Positions 41,430-49,470 of a stretch of DNA of 64,000 nucleotides are shown here, piece after piece. Location: contig NZ_OY760503.1 of assembly GCF_963663645.1 (NCBI RefSeq), positions 688,501 to 752,500 of the forward strand. Reading direction: 5' to 3'. The notes beneath the pieces are model-generated. The model saw nothing but the letters and a program-made list of their open reading frames with translations. It searched no databases and was not told where the DNA came from. Position 1 is the stretch's first letter, and each line of letters starts with the position of its first letter. A program made the position numbers and the translations under genes. Origin of the DNA: an uncultured Trichococcus sp. Its GTDB lineage: Bacteria; Bacillota; Bacilli; Lactobacillales; Aerococcaceae.

Positions 41430-41711
41430 ATGGATTATAAAAAAAAATTAATGCAACCGTTCTACGACTTCCCCGAGTATAACGACCTTACCGAAGATTA
41501 TCTGTGGCCAGTTGAAGTAAAGTACTATGACCAATCAATAATTGAATTTCACCTTCCAAAATCGGACATAATAGAAGCTATGTATTCAATCGAACAACGA
41601 TTAGAAGATGAGTCAAATGAACCATTTAAGATAGGTGACCGCTTTATTGCAAAGGAAAATTTAAATTATATCTCTTTTGAAGGCCGAACGTATGCTTTTA
41701 GTAAAGCGTAA
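41430..41711 (+). CDS. Hypothetical 93-residue soluble protein
   Basis: MDYKKKLMQPFYDFPEYNDL... is acidic, with no membrane segment or signal. TAGGAGCTGACATAACAAT precedes the ATG. No family is recognised. Confidence 0.5.
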   Translation: MDYKKKLMQPFYDFPEYNDLTEDYLWPVEVKYYDQSIIEFHLPKSDIIEAMYSIEQRLEDESNEPFKIGDRFIAKENLNYISFEGRTYAFSKA

Positions 41712-41810
41712 ATAACTGAATAATATATCAGCAATCTATGAGCAGAAAAAAATACGCTAAAGCAATTTTCTGCTTCTTTGCCTGATCGACTACATCGCCG
41801 ACCGAAACAT

Positions 41811-42356
41811 TCAGTATTCATAGAAACTTTTTTCCCAATCAGCATAGCAATCCATCGCATGCATAAGGCTAATCGCTTGATAGAGTTCTTTTTGGTCCTG
41901 ATAAGTGGACTCAGTTGTTCTGAAGAAACAATCGTCGCCATTAGAAAAGCAGAAAAAAGCTTGGATGGTCTCATGCAGTTCCGATCCGGGCATGATTTCT
42001 TGACAGAAGGGGTCGGAATGAAGCCGCTCTGCTCCGATCACGACTACCGGTATTTTTCGGGCGATTTTTTGCAAAGACTCCCGATACTCCTTCTGGGCCA
42101 CAATTCGGAACTGAGAGGGATAGATGAATACCGCAGCGGTATCTTTTAAGGCGCTCTGAAACAGCGAATCGTTTATCAACTCTTGTGATCTGATGGATTC
42201 ATAGTAGAAGAACTCACTCTGAATGTTTTTCGTTTTTCCGAGCGTTGCTACTTTGAAGCGCCCTGCTATTTTGGTCATTTTGAATTTTCTTTGAAAAAAT
42301 AGAGCAGCCAGAAAGAACGCAAGAACAAAAACAGCACACAGAATATAGATCATCAT
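41811..42356 (-). CDS. Membrane-anchored hypothetical protein
   Basis: Product of 181 residues from the Met at 42356. One N-terminal membrane helix (MIYILCAVFVLAFFLAALFF) is followed by a cytoplasmic-type domain (VAQKEYRESLQKIARKIPVVVIGAE). GGAGGCGAGGAGGCGAA provides the ribosome site. It is divergent from the first XRE gene and shares its upstream region, including the recurring 36-bp element. Confidence 0.5.
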   Translation of the reverse strand: MMIYILCAVFVLAFFLAALFFQRKFKMTKIAGRFKVATLGKTKNIQSEFFYYESIRSQELINDSLFQSALKDTAAVFIYPSQFRIVAQKEYRESLQKIARKIPVVVIGAERLHSDPFCQEIMPGSELHETIQAFFCFSNGDDCFFRTTESTYQDQKELYQAISLMHAMDCYADWEKSFYEY

Positions 42357-42427
42357 TTCGCCTCCTCGCCTCCTTTCAAGTTTTGATGTGGATACATTCA
42401 ACTTACGCCAAAACTGATGAATAGACT

Positions 42428-42463
42428 AGCAACCAGTGGTTTACATGGCTGCACTTTATAAGG
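42428..42463 (+). promoter_or_regulatory. Recurring promoter element, copy 1 (upstream of XRE1)
   Basis: AGCAACCAGTGGTTTACATG and then GCTGCACTTTATAAGG form a 36-bp block. Related blocks occur upstream of XRE2 (46202-46237, minus) and before the secreted peptide (43831-43866, minus). The AACCA-G-TGGTT dyad is a plausible XRE operator. Confidence 0.5.
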
Positions 42464-42572
42464 TTCTACACCATCCGCAACCAATAAGTGCGGATGTGCA
42501 ATCATTCGTTTCTAGAAAAAGAAGGCTATCTACGCTATCATGAAGGAAAGCAATCGAAAGGGGTGCAAAATA

Positions 42573-43094
42573 ATGTTATTAGGAGAACGATTGAAAGAAA
42601 CCCGCCAAAAGAAAGGCGTATCGCAAAGCACAGTCGCTGAACATCTGAATATCAGCCGTCAGTCCATTTCCAAATGGGAAAACAACAGCAGTTATCCGGA
42701 CTTGGACAATCTCGTGCGATTGAGTGAATATTACGAAGTCACTGTTGATGACCTTTTGAAAGAGAATAAAGGATTAAAAAAAAAAATAGAGGAAAACAAC
42801 GAAAAGATTAAAGACTCCCAAAAGAAACTGGCCTTTATACAGGCGAATGGTGAGCGGGATGAAGGATTGATCCTACTGATGCTTAATCTTCTCAGTTGTT
42901 TGATTGCGCCATTAGGTTTGTTTATCACTCCAATTATCCTGAAAAGAAACAAAGCAACAAACACCTTCTATAAACTGGTGTTTGTTGCGGGAGTGATCAG
43001 TCTCTTGGTCAACTTATTCGGTTTGTATGCGCACTTAAGCAATCTATTTCACTGGGGCGGGCCCTCTAGCGTGGAGTACATAGGAAATCAGTAA
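42573..43094 (+). CDS. XRE-family regulator with membrane-spanning C-terminus (XRE1)
   Basis: A 173-residue protein. The N-terminal HTH_3 domain (MLLGERLKETRQKKGVSQSTVAEHLNISRQSISKWENN) covers about residues 1-65, followed by a Lys/Glu coiled coil (KKKIEENNEKIKDSQKKL) and two membrane segments (about 98-122 and 132-155). GAAAGGGGTGC precedes the Met at 42573. Its close paralogue XRE2 at 45577 has the same layout. It converges with, and overlaps by 7 bp, the DUF5626-like gene. Confidence 0.85.
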   Translation: MLLGERLKETRQKKGVSQSTVAEHLNISRQSISKWENNSSYPDLDNLVRLSEYYEVTVDDLLKENKGLKKKIEENNEKIKDSQKKLAFIQANGERDEGLILLMLNLLSCLIAPLGLFITPIILKRNKATNTFYKLVFVAGVISLLVNLFGLYAHLSNLFHWGGPSSVEYIGNQ

Positions 43095-43579
43095 GTAATG
43101 GAGATTGCGTTACTCCCCAGTATTGCGTTCAAATAAGATGTAGTGCTTAACAACCCATATTTCCAAGCCAGTTCATAACTTGCTTTTTTGTCAGATAAGA
43201 GAGCTAAACTTGTCCTCGTGAAGGAACCAGTTGTTGCAGATGCAACAGGAGCATAGGCTCTTGTCAATCGATCTCCGGAAACCGTCACGTAGTAACTCGC
43301 TTCCCATTGGCCGATTTTTTTCCCGGATATTCTATAGTTGCCATTTGCAACGGAAAATAGCGAGAAGGAATTTCTAGTATTTTGTTCAGGAAAAACTTCC
43401 TCGACCACTACAAGTATTTCCTCGCCGTCTTCCGTTACTGCGGAAAATTCCTGCCGACCACCTTCATCCAGATTATAAATGAAGGGAGATCCTTCTGGCT
43501 CTGCAGCATGAGCAGTATTCGGGGTAAAAACATTTAACGAAAAGCCTAATAAAACCGCCCAGACTAAAATTTTTTTCAT
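43088..43579 (-). CDS. Secreted DUF5626-like protein (copy 1)
   Basis: A 163-residue protein with a Sec signal (MKKILVWAVLLGFSLNVFTPNTAHA, cut near residue 25). The mature domain has the family pattern: YNLDEGGRQEFS, ILVVVEEV, NGNYRISGKKIGQWEASYYVTV and a C-terminal beta-rich part ending AISITY. Known only as a domain of unknown function in secreted proteins of Firmicutes. About half identical to the copy at 45112. Start after AGGAGGAAAAAG. Confidence 0.75.
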   Translation of the reverse strand: MKKILVWAVLLGFSLNVFTPNTAHAAEPEGSPFIYNLDEGGRQEFSAVTEDGEEILVVVEEVFPEQNTRNSFSLFSVANGNYRISGKKIGQWEASYYVTVSGDRLTRAYAPVASATTGSFTRTSLALLSDKKASYELAWKYGLLSTTSYLNAILGSNAISITY

Positions 43580-43668
43580 TCTTTTTCCTCCTAAATGTTA
43601 TAGGTACTTACCTCTATAACATATAGTAAATCAAAGATTTTGATAAGCACTTATTGGTTTCATCGCCA

Positions 43669-43683
43669 GCAACTGTTGGTTGC
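43669..43683. promoter_or_regulatory. Dyad near the DUF5626 gene start
   Basis: GCAAC-TGTTG-GTTGC: perfect 5-bp arms matching the GCAAC/GTTGC core of the recurring element. It lies 90 bp upstream of the minus-strand DUF5626-like gene. Confidence 0.4.
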
Positions 43684-43830
43684 GTCTTGCAATACGAAGG
43701 AAATTGTCTTCGAATTCCAATATTTAATATCAAAAAGGGAACGAACGAGAACCTCATGACATTAGCAAGCACATTCGATTCCGATTCATAGCTTAGTTTT
43801 TTGAAGAAAAAAGCTAAATAATAGATGTGC

Positions 43831-43882
43831 AACCATAAAGTGCAGTGGTGCAAACAGCGGTTGCTTAACAAAAGCAACACCA
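43831..43882 (-). promoter_or_regulatory. Recurring promoter element, copy 2 (before the secreted peptide)
   Basis: On the minus strand 43866-43831 contains AGCAACCGCTGTTTGCACC and GCACTTTATGG, resembling copy 1. On the plus strand a further dyad GTTGC-TTAACAAAA-GCAAC runs to about 43882. It is located between DUF5626 copy 1 and the peptide gene. Confidence 0.45.
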
Positions 43883-43942
43883 AATGAGATAGTGTCCTTA
43901 GCAGTCACAAAAAGTGTGATTGTAAAAAAAGGAGGAATACTT

Positions 43943-44281
43943 ATGAAAAAATATTTTCTTTCGCTTGTTGTCGTAGTTACTTTGTGTACATCCCTCATCC
44001 CTATTACCCCTAATGTGGTTTATGCTGCCAATACTAACAACCAAGAATCAGATATGATTGAGAATAGATCCATGAGTGCTGGTGTTGCTATTTTTGTAGC
44101 GGGAGTCCTTGTAGGATATGTCGTAGATGGAGTTGTGATATATACTACAGGGCATTCTGCTGGAGAATGGACTGCCAAAGCAATCAGATATGCATCTACC
44201 CATCCAGGAATAAATAGAATATATTTTGCTACAAGTTCTAGTAATGCCTCTGGAGGAGGGAGCGGTGGTGGCGCATGGTGA
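43943..44281 (+). CDS. Secreted hydrophobic Gly-rich peptide, bacteriocin-like
   Basis: The 112-residue product has a Sec signal (MKKYFLSLVVVVTLCTSLIP..., cut near AYA-ANT, residue 29). The mature part has a hydrophobic GxxxG-rich helix (GVAIFVAGVLVGYVVDGVVIYTTG), a short polar segment, then a Ser/Gly-rich tail ending GGGSGGGAW. AGGAGGAATACTT precedes the ATG. The GGAGGAGGG codons of the tail double as ribosome site for the overlapping next gene. No family is recognised; a membrane-active secreted peptide is plausible. Confidence 0.65.
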   Translation: MKKYFLSLVVVVTLCTSLIPITPNVVYAANTNNQESDMIENRSMSAGVAIFVAGVLVGYVVDGVVIYTTGHSAGEWTAKAIRYASTHPGINRIYFATSSSNASGGGSGGGAW

Positions 44282-44361
44282 AAAAATATTTGGGTTTATT
44301 GCTATTAGGCATATTGTGTTATTTTGTATTGAGCTTTCTCTACTTCTTAATTGTTAAGTAA
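44278..44361 (+). CDS. Tiny membrane peptide coupled to the secreted peptide gene
   Basis: GTG at 44278 overlaps the preceding stop as GTGA; ATG at 44275 is an alternative. The 27-residue product MKKYLGLLLLGILCYFVLSF... is one membrane helix with basic ends. The strong GGAGGAGGG site and the coupling argue that it is translated. It could be an immunity or partner peptide. Confidence 0.5.
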   Translation: MKKYLGLLLLGILCYFVLSFLYFLIVK

Positions 44362-44390
44362 AAGTTACCCAGGCTACTTTTACTTAACTT
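44350..44390 (+). terminator. Terminator after the peptide pair
   Basis: AAGTAAAAGT and ACTTTTACTT form a perfect 10-bp stem around TACCCAGGCT, followed by AACTTTTTGG. Confidence 0.75.
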
Positions 44391-44445
44391 TTTGGTGACT
44401 ATCCAGAGGAACTATGGTGTCAATTAGAAGTTGAGGTGTCAGGAT

Positions 44446-44919
44446 ATGAAAAAAATTACACTTATTATACTTGGGCTTTTGCTGCTGTATGGGTGTGCAG
44501 GAGCGAGCGAACCAGTTGCGAACCCTGCTGAAGAAGCGATGAACGCCCTCGTTATTTCAGCGTCAGATTATAATCTAAACAGCTCTTCCCAACCATTTTT
44601 CGCAATTACGATTGAAAATTCTTCGGATCAGGATTTTGTAAATGCAAATTTTTATCTCTCAATTCATAATGAAGGGGATGCAGTTTCTCCAAATCCTTTT
44701 TATCTGCTCCCTACAGAACAAAGAATAACTGTTCCATCAGGGGAAGCAGTGACAGTTAATTTTGAGATTCCTTCTGGTTTTCTTGATGAGAACGATGTAA
44801 AAGCATTTGAGGAAATGGACAGACTAATTGCTTTTGTACAGGCAGATGGCTACATAGAAAATACAGAAAAGGATAATTACTATTCTTTCGGTGAAAGTGT
44901 GGAGTATACGACTTATTAG
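44446..44919 (+). CDS. Lipoprotein of unknown function
   Basis: A 157-residue lipoprotein. MKKITLIILGLLLLYGCAG is a signal peptide with lipobox LYGC. The mature part is a beta-sandwich-like domain (FFAITIENSSDQDFVNANFYLS, GEAVTVNFEIPSGFLDEND). GAGGTGTCAGGAT precedes the Met at 44446. A decayed C-terminal copy lies at 46613. Position between the peptide genes and DUF5626 copy 2 suggests a surface role in the same system. Confidence 0.65.
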   Translation: MKKITLIILGLLLLYGCAGASEPVANPAEEAMNALVISASDYNLNSSSQPFFAITIENSSDQDFVNANFYLSIHNEGDAVSPNPFYLLPTEQRITVPSGEAVTVNFEIPSGFLDENDVKAFEEMDRLIAFVQADGYIENTEKDNYYSFGESVEYTTY

Positions 44920-44982
44920 TATATTGATGAGCTATTATTCAAAGAAAAAAACTATTAATAAACCCTAGTATTGAAAGGCGAA

Positions 44983-45028
44983 AAAAGAGTGAAAAGTCTT
45001 TTTTATCACAGACCTTTCACTTTTTTGT
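44983..45028. terminator. Terminator after the lipoprotein gene
   Basis: AAAAAAGAGTGAAAAGTC and GACCTTTCACTTTTTT pair around TTTTTTATCACA. A diverged copy follows the lipoprotein remnant at 46748-46796. Confidence 0.8.
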
Positions 45029-45111
45029 ATAGTTGACGGAGTACAAATTTTGTCTTGTCATTTTACAAGTCAATTTTTCAGGTAAATAATTTAATATGGG
45101 AGGTTTCTTTT

Positions 45112-45576
45112 TTGAAAAAGATTTTATTAGTTTTTGGTTTACTTTTTTCTTTCAGTTTATTTAAAACAGGCGAGGTGCAAGCAAGTGAAGTGGCAGACAC
45201 CATATATTATGATTTAAAGAAAGGAGGAACCCAAGAGTTTATAACTTCCGATTCCGAAGGCCGCACTATGCATATAGTGGTAGAAGAAATCCCTGGTATT
45301 TCCCTATTTTCACTGAACAACGGAAGTTATAGAATTTCGGGGAAAAAAACTGGCTTATGGGAAGCCAGCTATTATATTAGTGTGACTAACGAAACTATCT
45401 CACGAGCGTATTCTCCTAACGCTATTGCAATAACGGGATCTTTCTCGTCTACCTACCTAGGTTTAGACAGCAACAAGCAAGCTACTTATTACCTGGGTTG
45501 GAAAATGGGCATATTGAATTATAATCATTATTTGCGAGCCACAATCAGGAGTGGTTTCTTAAGCGTTACATATTAG
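45112..45576 (+). CDS. Secreted DUF5626-like protein (copy 2)
   Basis: The 154-residue product starts at TTG 45112, 8 bases after GGGAGG. It has a signal peptide (MKKILLVFGLLFSFSLFKTGEVQA) and the pattern YYDLKKGGTQEF, MHIVVEEIP, NGSYRISGKKTGLWEASYYISV ending LSVTY. It is a paralogue of the protein at 43088. It stops directly at the end of the convergent XRE2 gene, mirroring XRE1/copy 1. Confidence 0.75.
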   Translation: MKKILLVFGLLFSFSLFKTGEVQASEVADTIYYDLKKGGTQEFITSDSEGRTMHIVVEEIPGISLFSLNNGSYRISGKKTGLWEASYYISVTNETISRAYSPNAIAITGSFSSTYLGLDSNKQATYYLGWKMGILNYNHYLRATIRSGFLSVTY

Positions 45577-46092
45577 CTAACCCATATATTCTACTGTGGG
45601 AGGTGCTCCCCAATGAAAAATGGTGCTGAGGAGAGCATAACCTCCCCAAAGACTAACTAAAAAGCAAACTACAGAAGCCATGATCACTCCTCTATGGAAA
45701 GTGTTTGTGGCTTTGTTTCTTTTTAGCACAATCGGCGCAATCAGGATTCCCAAAGGTGTGACTAAACAGCCAATGAGAGAAATAATTAATAAAGCCAATC
45801 CCTCGTCCCGTTCGTAACCAGACCGGATATGGTCGAGCTTCTGTTGGGAAGCCTTAATTTTAAACTTATTCTCGGCTATCTTTTTTTTTAATCCTTGATT
45901 TTCCTTTAAGAGGTCATCTATCGAGATTTCATAATACTCACTTAAGCGAACCAGATTATCCAAATCAGGGTAGCTGCTATTATTTTCCCATTTGGATATG
46001 GACTGGCGGCTAATATTCAGATGTTCAGCTACTGTACTTTGGGAAAGCCCCTTGTTCTGCCGTGTTTCCTTCAATTTTTCTCCTAGTAACAT
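45577..46092 (-). CDS. XRE-family regulator with membrane-spanning C-terminus (XRE2)
   Basis: The 171-residue paralogue of XRE1: MLLGEKLKETRQNKGLSQSTVAEHLNISRQSISKWENNSS, a coiled-coil linker and two membrane segments. AAAGGAGCGTATGGA precedes the Met at 46092. The HTH domains of XRE1 and XRE2 are almost identical in the recognition helix, so they should bind the same operators. The membrane-anchored C-terminus could sense an envelope signal. Confidence 0.85.
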   Translation of the reverse strand: MLLGEKLKETRQNKGLSQSTVAEHLNISRQSISKWENNSSYPDLDNLVRLSEYYEISIDDLLKENQGLKKKIAENKFKIKASQQKLDHIRSGYERDEGLALLIISLIGCLVTPLGILIAPIVLKRNKATNTFHRGVIMASVVCFLVSLWGGYALLSTIFHWGAPPTVEYMG

Positions 46093-46172
46093 TCCATACG
46101 CTCCTTTAAACCCTTTTGCTTCATGATACGGTATATTGCCTCTTTTTACCAGAAATCGATTAGGCACAAGTT

Positions 46173-46237
46173 AGCAACCAGCAGTTGCTATTGGCACATG
46201 CGCCTGAAAAGTGCGAAGATGTAAGCCGCTGGTTGCT
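46173..46237 (-). promoter_or_regulatory. Recurring promoter element, copy 3, with dyad (upstream of XRE2)
   Basis: AGCAAC-CAGCA-GTTGCT at 46173-46189 is a perfect 6-bp dyad. Reading minus from 46237, AGCAACCAGCGGCTTACAT then GCACTTTTCAGG reproduces the 36-bp element seen upstream of XRE1. Autoregulation of both XRE genes through this site is the simplest reading. Confidence 0.5.
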
Positions 46238-46357
46238 TTTAAATTCCTCCCATTTAGCCTAAAGTAAAGACATAGATAAAAAATATCTATAAATCACGTT
46301 ATTATACGGAAAGTACATTTTTCGTATAATAACTAGAAAAAGAAAGTAAGAGGTCCT

Positions 46358-46609
46358 ATGAAGAATATAAAGATTATAAAAGCTATCCTCTCCATCACAG
46401 TTTTCCTTTTAGGCGCTTATAGTTTACTCACTAAGAATTTTGCCTACCAGAATCTCAGTATGTTCTGTGCGGGTTTGCTACTAATCACAATCGGTATTGA
46501 AGAAAGCAAGAAAGGTAAAAATCGGGGATGGACTCTCCTCTCTTTTGCCGCAGCCATCATGCTAGGACTGGCACTGATTCACTCTACTATTCTATTTTTT
46601 ACTTCATAA
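46358..46609 (+). CDS. Small two/three-segment membrane protein
   Basis: An 83-residue protein: hydrophobic segments at about residues 7-22, 30-46 and 59-81 with a basic loop (EESKKGKNRG). GTAAGAGGTCCT precedes the ATG. Unknown function. Related in shape to the 94-codon gene at 49.6 kb. Confidence 0.55.
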   Translation: MKNIKIIKAILSITVFLLGAYSLLTKNFAYQNLSMFCAGLLLITIGIEESKKGKNRGWTLLSFAAAIMLGLALIHSTILFFTS

Positions 46610-46612
46610 ATT

Positions 46613-46800
46613 TTGAGACTCCTTCTGGTTTTCTAGATGAAAATACTGTACAGGCATTTGAAGGAATAGATAGACTAAGACTTATCAGTATTCTGATTAG
46701 CTATTATTAAAGGAAAAATTCTGTTGAGAGCCCTATGCCTCAAACGGCGAAAAAGAGCGAAAAGTCTATGATAAAATGACTTTTTGCTCTTTTTGAATAG
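46613..46800 (+). pseudogene. Remnant of a second lipoprotein copy
   Basis: The plus strand encodes FETPSGFLDENTVQAFEGIDRL, matching FEIPSGFLDENDVKAFEEMDRL of the lipoprotein at 44446. The DNA match continues into the terminator (46748-46796). The first 110 codons are missing. Confidence 0.75.
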
Positions 46801-47001
46801 CTGACGGTTTAGTCCGGAAAAATGGACTCATGGACCAGAAGCAAGCTCATCATATAAATATATTATTATTTATATATTTTTTGTGATACTATTGTAACAA
46901 ATATCTTGTTTTTACATGGATGCAAGGACTGCTTGCTATACTATTTCTTTTTTTCCACCACACTGAATACGAGGAGCACATTGTGATAGGAGGACAATAA
47001 A

Positions 47002-47214
47002 ATGAGAATTGCAATTTTTATCATTACCACAGTAAAAAGTATTGTGATTGGTTTGTTGCCGATCCTAATGATTCAAACAATGGGCGATGAGAACTATTCT
47101 GAGAGTTTCTATCTGTCCATTTACATCATGAAGTGCATTTTTTCTTTAATCGCAGTTTGGGGAATAAGCGAAGGCCTTGTGACATTGTTGCATTCATTCG
47201 ATAGCGATAAGTAA
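47002..47214 (+). CDS. Small membrane protein, first gene of an ABC operon
   Basis: A 70-residue protein with two hydrophobic segments (residues 4-27 and 40-62). ATAGGAGGACAATAAA precedes the ATG. It starts a run of five closely spaced co-oriented genes ending in an ABC ATPase. Confidence 0.6.
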   Translation: MRIAIFIITTVKSIVIGLLPILMIQTMGDENYSESFYLSIYIMKCIFSLIAVWGISEGLVTLLHSFDSDK

Positions 47215-47294
47215 ATCAGCAATCAACTCAATTGCCACTTGGTATTTTTGAAATGTAACGCCTTATTTAAATTTTTTTGAGAGGAAATCAGATT

Positions 47295-47525
47295 ATGCAA
47301 TTCCCCCGAAAACAACGGAGTCATGGTGCCATAGACTATCTCAAAAAGAATAAGTACCTTCTCGTCATATTTATTTACTGCATTGTAGCTGCTTTATTTT
47401 CTTCCCGACTCATTATTGAGTATGGCGAAAGTAAGTTTTATACGGCCTTTTTCCTGGGTGGTTTCCTGCTGATCGTTTTCCTTAAAGTCGTTTCTTTGGT
47501 AACCTCGTCTGAAAAAGAAAAGTAA
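47295..47525 (+). CDS. Small membrane protein
   Basis: A 76-residue protein from the Met at 47295 (GAGAGGAAATCAGATT upstream). It has two hydrophobic segments (about residues 20-37 and 48-66) after a basic N-terminus (MQFPRKQRSHG). Unknown; part of the ABC operon. Confidence 0.55.
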   Translation: MQFPRKQRSHGAIDYLKKNKYLLVIFIYCIVAALFSSRLIIEYGESKFYTAFFLGGFLLIVFLKVVSLVTSSEKEK

Positions 47526-47538
47526 AGTGAGGATAGCT

Positions 47539-47937
47539 ATGCCCAAAAAAACAAACTTATCCATTGCGGTATTGAACCTATACACGGTCATTCTAATAGG
47601 CATGTTTTTACTTTTTCAAGATCAAAGCAGAGCAGTCTTATTTATTTTGTTTTTGATTTTTATCAATATTGCCGTATTTACAGTTATGGTACTGTCTAAT
47701 AAAAAGGAAATTAGAATTAATTTTATAGTAGGCAAATCCCGGAAAAAAGAAATAATCGACAGCTTTATTTTAAATGGGTCGACTCAATTTCTTGCTGTGA
47801 TTCTATTTGAAATTTTTTCCTGGATTGTGTTAAAAAATCGTGATACTGCTCAGACAATACATTTATGTATGATTGCTGTTGTTTTACTTGCTCTAAAAAT
47901 AACCACTTTATCCGTATTGTTGAGGAAAATAATATGA
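47539..47937 (+). CDS. Membrane protein, four segments
   Basis: A 132-residue protein from the Met at 47539 (GTGAGGATAGCT upstream; GTG at 47527 is an alternative). Four hydrophobic segments are arranged as two hairpins with a basic loop between (NKKEIRINFIVGKSRKKE). Its stop overlaps the next start as ATGA, showing coupling to the FtsX-like gene. Confidence 0.6.
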   Translation: MPKKTNLSIAVLNLYTVILIGMFLLFQDQSRAVLFILFLIFINIAVFTVMVLSNKKEIRINFIVGKSRKKEIIDSFILNGSTQFLAVILFEIFSWIVLKNRDTAQTIHLCMIAVVLLALKITTLSVLLRKII

Positions 47938-48824
47938 AAAAAATAAACAGCTTGATTATGAGGAAAAGGTTTTTTCTGTTTGTATTACTGTTTTTAACAA
48001 CGTTTTTAATGAATCTCTTTCTTTGGAACGAAACTACTCAGATGATACGACAAATGCCTTTATTGGTTTCTTTGAAGGAAAAAAGCACAGACGATGTTTA
48101 TGAGCTTCATTATAAGCCTTCAGCCGATGAGAATAATGTGATTCAACCGTATTCACAAAGTGAACAGGATCGTATTTTACAGTTTCTGGAAAATAGTTTT
48201 TTTGATTCTGATGGAAAACCCAATCTTTATAGTGGTAAACAAAGTTATCTATCTGATTCAAGTGCGAAAATGGATAAAGAGAACTTAACACCTGTCACGA
48301 AAGAAATGTTAAATAGCGAAATACGAAAAGATTTTATTGATGCAACATTCATGAATGACATACTCATTCTCAATATAGAACAATCCGTCATGAATGACAT
48401 GGAAGAAGCTGCCGAAACGTTAGATTTTCGAATCGGATTAAATTCTTTAAGTGAAAAGTTCCGTGAAGAATTCAATTATTATTTCGGCAACTTTATTTTT
48501 GGACTTGTCTTATCGTTGGTCTTTATGCCGTTTGGACTTTTCATTGTATATTGGATCATCTCTTCCAGCCTTAAAATATTTCAACAGGATATTAAGCTGC
48601 ATCGCGTGATGGGGCTGACAAATAGAAAAATAACGAATAATTTCAAGCTTTTACTGATGCTTCCGGTTATTATCTCTTTCATGGTATTCCTAGTGTTCGC
48701 TTATTCTACAGGTTTCCACGTTTTGCCAGCCGATTATCTTTATCTTCTTTTGTTAAACGCTAGCTTACTCATTTTTTCAAATCTGATCATCAAAAAGAAG
48801 ATGGGGAGGATATTAGATGCTTAG
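47934..48824 (+). CDS. FtsX-like/bacteriocin-associated ABC transporter permease
   Basis: A 296-residue permease. One N-terminal membrane helix is followed by an extracytoplasmic domain of about 170 residues (residues 35-195) and three helices (about 200-295), the MacB/FtsX topology. The loop DIKLHRVMGLTNRKI after helix 2 is the coupling helix for the ATPase. It resembles shortened versions of bacteriocin-associated integral membrane proteins. It overlaps the ATPase gene by 8 bp. Confidence 0.75.
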   Translation: MKKINSLIMRKRFFLFVLLFLTTFLMNLFLWNETTQMIRQMPLLVSLKEKSTDDVYELHYKPSADENNVIQPYSQSEQDRILQFLENSFFDSDGKPNLYSGKQSYLSDSSAKMDKENLTPVTKEMLNSEIRKDFIDATFMNDILILNIEQSVMNDMEEAAETLDFRIGLNSLSEKFREEFNYYFGNFIFGLVLSLVFMPFGLFIVYWIISSSLKIFQQDIKLHRVMGLTNRKITNNFKLLLMLPVIISFMVFLVFAYSTGFHVLPADYLYLLLLNASLLIFSNLIIKKKMGRILDA

Positions 48825-49470
48825 CCTAAAGGACATTACAAAAAAATACAAAGATAAAGTAATCTTTCAAAATGCTGATTTTGAAGCTGCAACAGGCGAA
48901 ATAGTATTGCTTATGGGCCAATCGGGAATTGGCAAGTCCACTTTTCTTGATATTATCGCTGGAATAAAAAGCTTTGATTCGGGAAGATATTATTATCAAA
49001 ACCAAGAGATCTTTCCAAAAAATGACGAACAAATGAGTGCATTCAGAAATCAAACGATAGGCTATATATTGCAGGACTTCGCTTTAATAGACGAGTACAG
49101 TGTACTGGAAAACATCATTTTGCCTTCATTTTATAATGCAGCTATGGACACGGAAGCGGCAAAAGAAAGAGCCAGATATTTGTCGGATAAATTTGATTTA
49201 ACAGAAATCCTCCCTAGCAAAGTAAAGAATATTTCTGGCGGTCAAAAGCAACGGGTTGCGATAGTCCGAAGTCTGATTTTGGACCCACCCATTATCTTAG
49301 CGGACGAACCCACTACGAATTTAGATGCGAAAAATTTTGATTTTGTCATGGAAACTTTCAAAGAAGCGGCACATAAAGGGAAAATGATCATCATTGCAAC
49401 ACATGATGAACGTATTCTGAATATAGCGGATAAGGTTTACCACGTTGAAAACTGTAAATTGACTGTCTGA
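48817..49470 (+). CDS. ABC transporter ATP-binding protein (LolD/MacB type)
   Basis: A complete 217-residue ABC ATPase: Walker A GQSGIGKST (residues 35-43), Q-loop GYILQDFALIDEYSV, signature ISGGQKQRVAI (about 141), Walker B ILADEP and H-loop ATHDE. Such subunits work with FtsX-like permeases to export or expel peptides, or to signal. GGGGAGGATATTAG precedes the ATG. Confidence 0.92.
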   Translation: MLSLKDITKKYKDKVIFQNADFEAATGEIVLLMGQSGIGKSTFLDIIAGIKSFDSGRYYYQNQEIFPKNDEQMSAFRNQTIGYILQDFALIDEYSVLENIILPSFYNAAMDTEAAKERARYLSDKFDLTEILPSKVKNISGGQKQRVAIVRSLILDPPIILADEPTTNLDAKNFDFVMETFKEAAHKGKMIIIATHDERILNIADKVYHVENCKLTV

